From assembly GCA_017386805.1 (NCBI GenBank), contig JAFOGM010000235.1, forward strand, positions 1 through 6,708: DNA of 6,708 nucleotides, read 5' to 3'. The notes beneath the pieces were generated by a model. It saw nothing but the letters and a program-made list of their open reading frames with translations. It ran no database searches and was not told the origin of the DNA. Positions 5,175 through 6,708 of the stretch are shown piece by piece (position 1 is the stretch's first letter; each line of letters starts with the position of its first letter). The translations under genes and the position numbers were made by a program. This DNA is from Bacillota bacterium (GTDB lineage Bacteria > Bacillota > Clostridia > Peptostreptococcales > Anaerovoracaceae).

Positions 5175-6347
5175 GTGAAAAAGTATCTGTTGGATCCCGT
5201 AAAACTGACTAAAGAAATGACTGCCATCAAAAGCTATTCTTTCATGGAGCGTCAGGAAGAAGAAATCTCAGAATATGTCCTGAAGTTTTTTGAAGCGCAC
5301 GAGATCAAAACCTGGAGAACGGAAATCGAGCCGGGACGCGATAACGTTTTTGCTGTCCTGGAAGGAGAAGAAAGAGAAACCAGTCCTTCTCTTCTTTTGA
5401 CGGGTCATTTGGATACGGTTCCGGCTTACGATTTTGAGAAAGCCTTTGAGCCGTGGGAGGATGAGGAGTACATTTATGGCCGTGGAACCTGTGATATGAA
5501 GGGACCGCTGGCTTCCATGATGTGCGCCATGGCGGAGCTGAAACACAGCGGAATGAAACTAAAAGGTGACTTGATTTTCTGCGGTGTGGCTGATGAAGAA
5601 GAAGCGGGGATCGGGACCAGAAGTCTGATCGAAACAGGACCGGAGGCGACATACTCTGTCATCGGCGAACCGACGGATATGAAGATTGCATTAGGACATA
5701 AAGGTCTGGAATGGATCGATGTGATTTTTCATGGAAAGAAAGTCCATGGTGGCGATCAGGATAACGGGATCAATGCAATTATGATGGCGGGACGTTTTCT
5801 GCACAAATTGGAACATGAATACCTTCCGAAGCTGAAAGAACGTAGCCATCCGATTTTAGGACGGGCTACACTGAACATCGGTACAATCACCGGTGGAGAT
5901 CAGCCCAGTACGGTTGCCGATTATTGCAAGATCCGTCTGGACAGACGGTGCCTGACCAGTGAAACCATTGAGCAGGTCTATGCGGAGCTTCAGGAACTGG
6001 TGGATCAGCTCCACGAAGAAGATCCGAAGTTCCAGGCGGAGATCCGCGATGTATTCGAAGGAACCACGCTGCCCCATATTCCGTTCTGTACGGAGGAAAG
6101 TTCGCCGCTGGTGAAAGCGGCGGAAGCCGCGGTTGCCGCAACGGGTGTGGAACCGGTACTGACAAACTTTCCTGCATGGAGCGATGCGGGATTTATGGCT
6201 GCCGGAACGAAGAGCCAGTGCATCGTCATGGGGCCGGGGGAACTGTCGGTGGCCCATTCGATTCACGAGAGAATCAGTAAAAAGGAACTGTATCGCGCTG
6301 CGGAAATCTATAAGGCTATGGCGAAAGAACTCTGCAGGACGATGTAA
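5175..6347 (+). CDS. M20-family zinc metallopeptidase/deacylase (ArgE/DapE/CPG2-like)
   Basis: A di-zinc amidohydrolase expected to cleave a peptide or N-acyl amino-acid bond in the cytoplasm. Catalytic-domain residues by family alignment: His78 and Asp80 in GHLDTVP, bridging Asp107 in GTCDMKGP, DEE at 140-142 with Glu141 as general base and Glu142 as a zinc ligand, Glu165 in GEPT, and His361 in AHSIHE. The dimerisation domain lies at about 176-290 and contains the conserved His191 (KVHGG) and NGINAI. The length of 390 residues is normal for the family and all key residues are present. There is no signal peptide. The start is GTG 5175: AGGGG at 5163-5167 is 7 nt upstream, and no in-frame ATG or other good start precedes it. 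The substrate cannot be told; DapE, ArgE, carboxypeptidase G2-like and peptidase activities all share these motifs. A second M20 gene follows 15 nt after its stop, so they form an operon. Confidence 0.92.
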   Translation: MKKYLLDPVKLTKEMTAIKSYSFMERQEEEISEYVLKFFEAHEIKTWRTEIEPGRDNVFAVLEGEERETSPSLLLTGHLDTVPAYDFEKAFEPWEDEEYIYGRGTCDMKGPLASMMCAMAELKHSGMKLKGDLIFCGVADEEEAGIGTRSLIETGPEATYSVIGEPTDMKIALGHKGLEWIDVIFHGKKVHGGDQDNGINAIMMAGRFLHKLEHEYLPKLKERSHPILGRATLNIGTITGGDQPSTVADYCKIRLDRRCLTSETIEQVYAELQELVDQLHEEDPKFQAEIRDVFEGTTLPHIPFCTEESSPLVKAAEAAVAATGVEPVLTNFPAWSDAGFMAAGTKSQCIVMGPGELSVAHSIHERISKKELYRAAEIYKAMAKELCRTM

Positions 6348-6362
6348 CCGGAGGTGAAGAAA

Positions 6363-6708
6363 ATGATTGATTTCAGTAAGTTTTATTCTGAAGAGGAAGT
6401 AGTTACTTTATTACAGAAGATGATCGCAATCCCCAGTCACAAGGACGTGGAAGACAGAGAAGCTGCCATGGGCGAATTTGTGTATGAGTATTGCACGAAC
6501 CTGGGCTTTGAATGTGAAAAGGTCTATGTTCAGGGAAAGCGTTTCAATGTGAATATCTGGCTGAGAGGTGAGGGCAATGGTCCGACCCTGCTTTTGAACG
6601 GTCACATGGATACCGTTCCGCCTTACGATATGATCATCGAACCTTACTCTGGTGAAGTGAGAGACGGCTATGTCTGGGGCCGCGGCGGAAACGACATGAA
6701 GGGTGCGC
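6363..6708 (+). CDS. Second M20-family metallopeptidase, 5' part only (runs off the window)
   Basis: The open frame from ATG 6363 continues to the window end (115 complete codons), so the gene is cut by the window edge, not broken. It shows the N-terminal half of an M20 catalytic domain: a helix with VVTLLQKMIAIPS (13-25), GHMDTVPPYD (80-89) with zinc ligand His81 and Asp83, and WGRGGNDMKGA (105-115) with the bridging Asp111. In the last motif Asn replaces the more usual Thr/Cys before Asp. It shares TVPxYD and the WGRG/YGRG block with the preceding protein but differs elsewhere, so it is a divergent paralogue and not a recent duplicate. GGAGG at 6350-6354 is 8 nt before the ATG, and the gap to the upstream stop is 15 nt, indicating co-transcription. 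Substrate is unknown. Confidence 0.9.
   Translation, partial: MIDFSKFYSEEEVVTLLQKMIAIPSHKDVEDREAAMGEFVYEYCTNLGFECEKVYVQGKRFNVNIWLRGEGNGPTLLLNGHMDTVPPYDMIIEPYSGEVRDGYVWGRGGNDMKGA

Overview
The window looks like ordinary chromosome of a Gram-positive Clostridia-type bacterium, perhaps Lachnospiraceae or a related gut family. The evidence is strong AGGAG/GGAGG ribosome binding sites, a lipoprotein signal on the solute-binding protein, extended -10 promoters, terminators with long U-tracts, and the gene families present. Base composition is roughly balanced. All seven genes are on the + strand. No tRNA, rRNA, CRISPR array, insertion sequence or phage gene was seen.

Region 1 (1-2480) is a polar amino-acid ABC importer: a lipoprotein solute-binding protein, a HisM/GlnP-type permease and a GlnQ/HisP-type ATPase. 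A GC-rich hairpin with a weak U-tract lies between the binding-protein and permease genes, where it could give more binding protein than membrane components. A strong terminator follows the ATPase gene. Region 2 (2406-3018) is a small LytTR DNA-binding protein with its own probable promoter. The N-terminus resembles only the first strand and helix of a response-regulator receiver domain.

Region 3 (3003-5103) is the translation operon rpsB-tsf (ribosomal protein S2, elongation factor Ts). Its probable promoter overlaps the end of the LytTR gene. The roughly 125-nt leader can fold into a pseudoknot that would cover the rpsB ribosome binding site, which suggests autoregulation by S2. EF-Ts carries an in-frame insertion of about 65 residues. 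An 18-bp terminator hairpin ends the operon, so pyrH and frr, the frequent downstream neighbours, are not co-transcribed here.

Region 4 (5104-6708) begins with a 14-bp perfect palindrome in a probable promoter region. Two consecutive M20-family zinc peptidase/deacylase genes follow, the second cut by the window end. The importer and the peptidases are both consistent with an organism that lives on amino acids or peptides, but nothing in the sequence ties them into one pathway.

No wholly new multi-gene system is evident. The most interesting signals are the rpsB leader pseudoknot, the EF-Ts insertion, the truncated-receiver LytTR protein and the hairpin at the predicted 5' end of its transcript.
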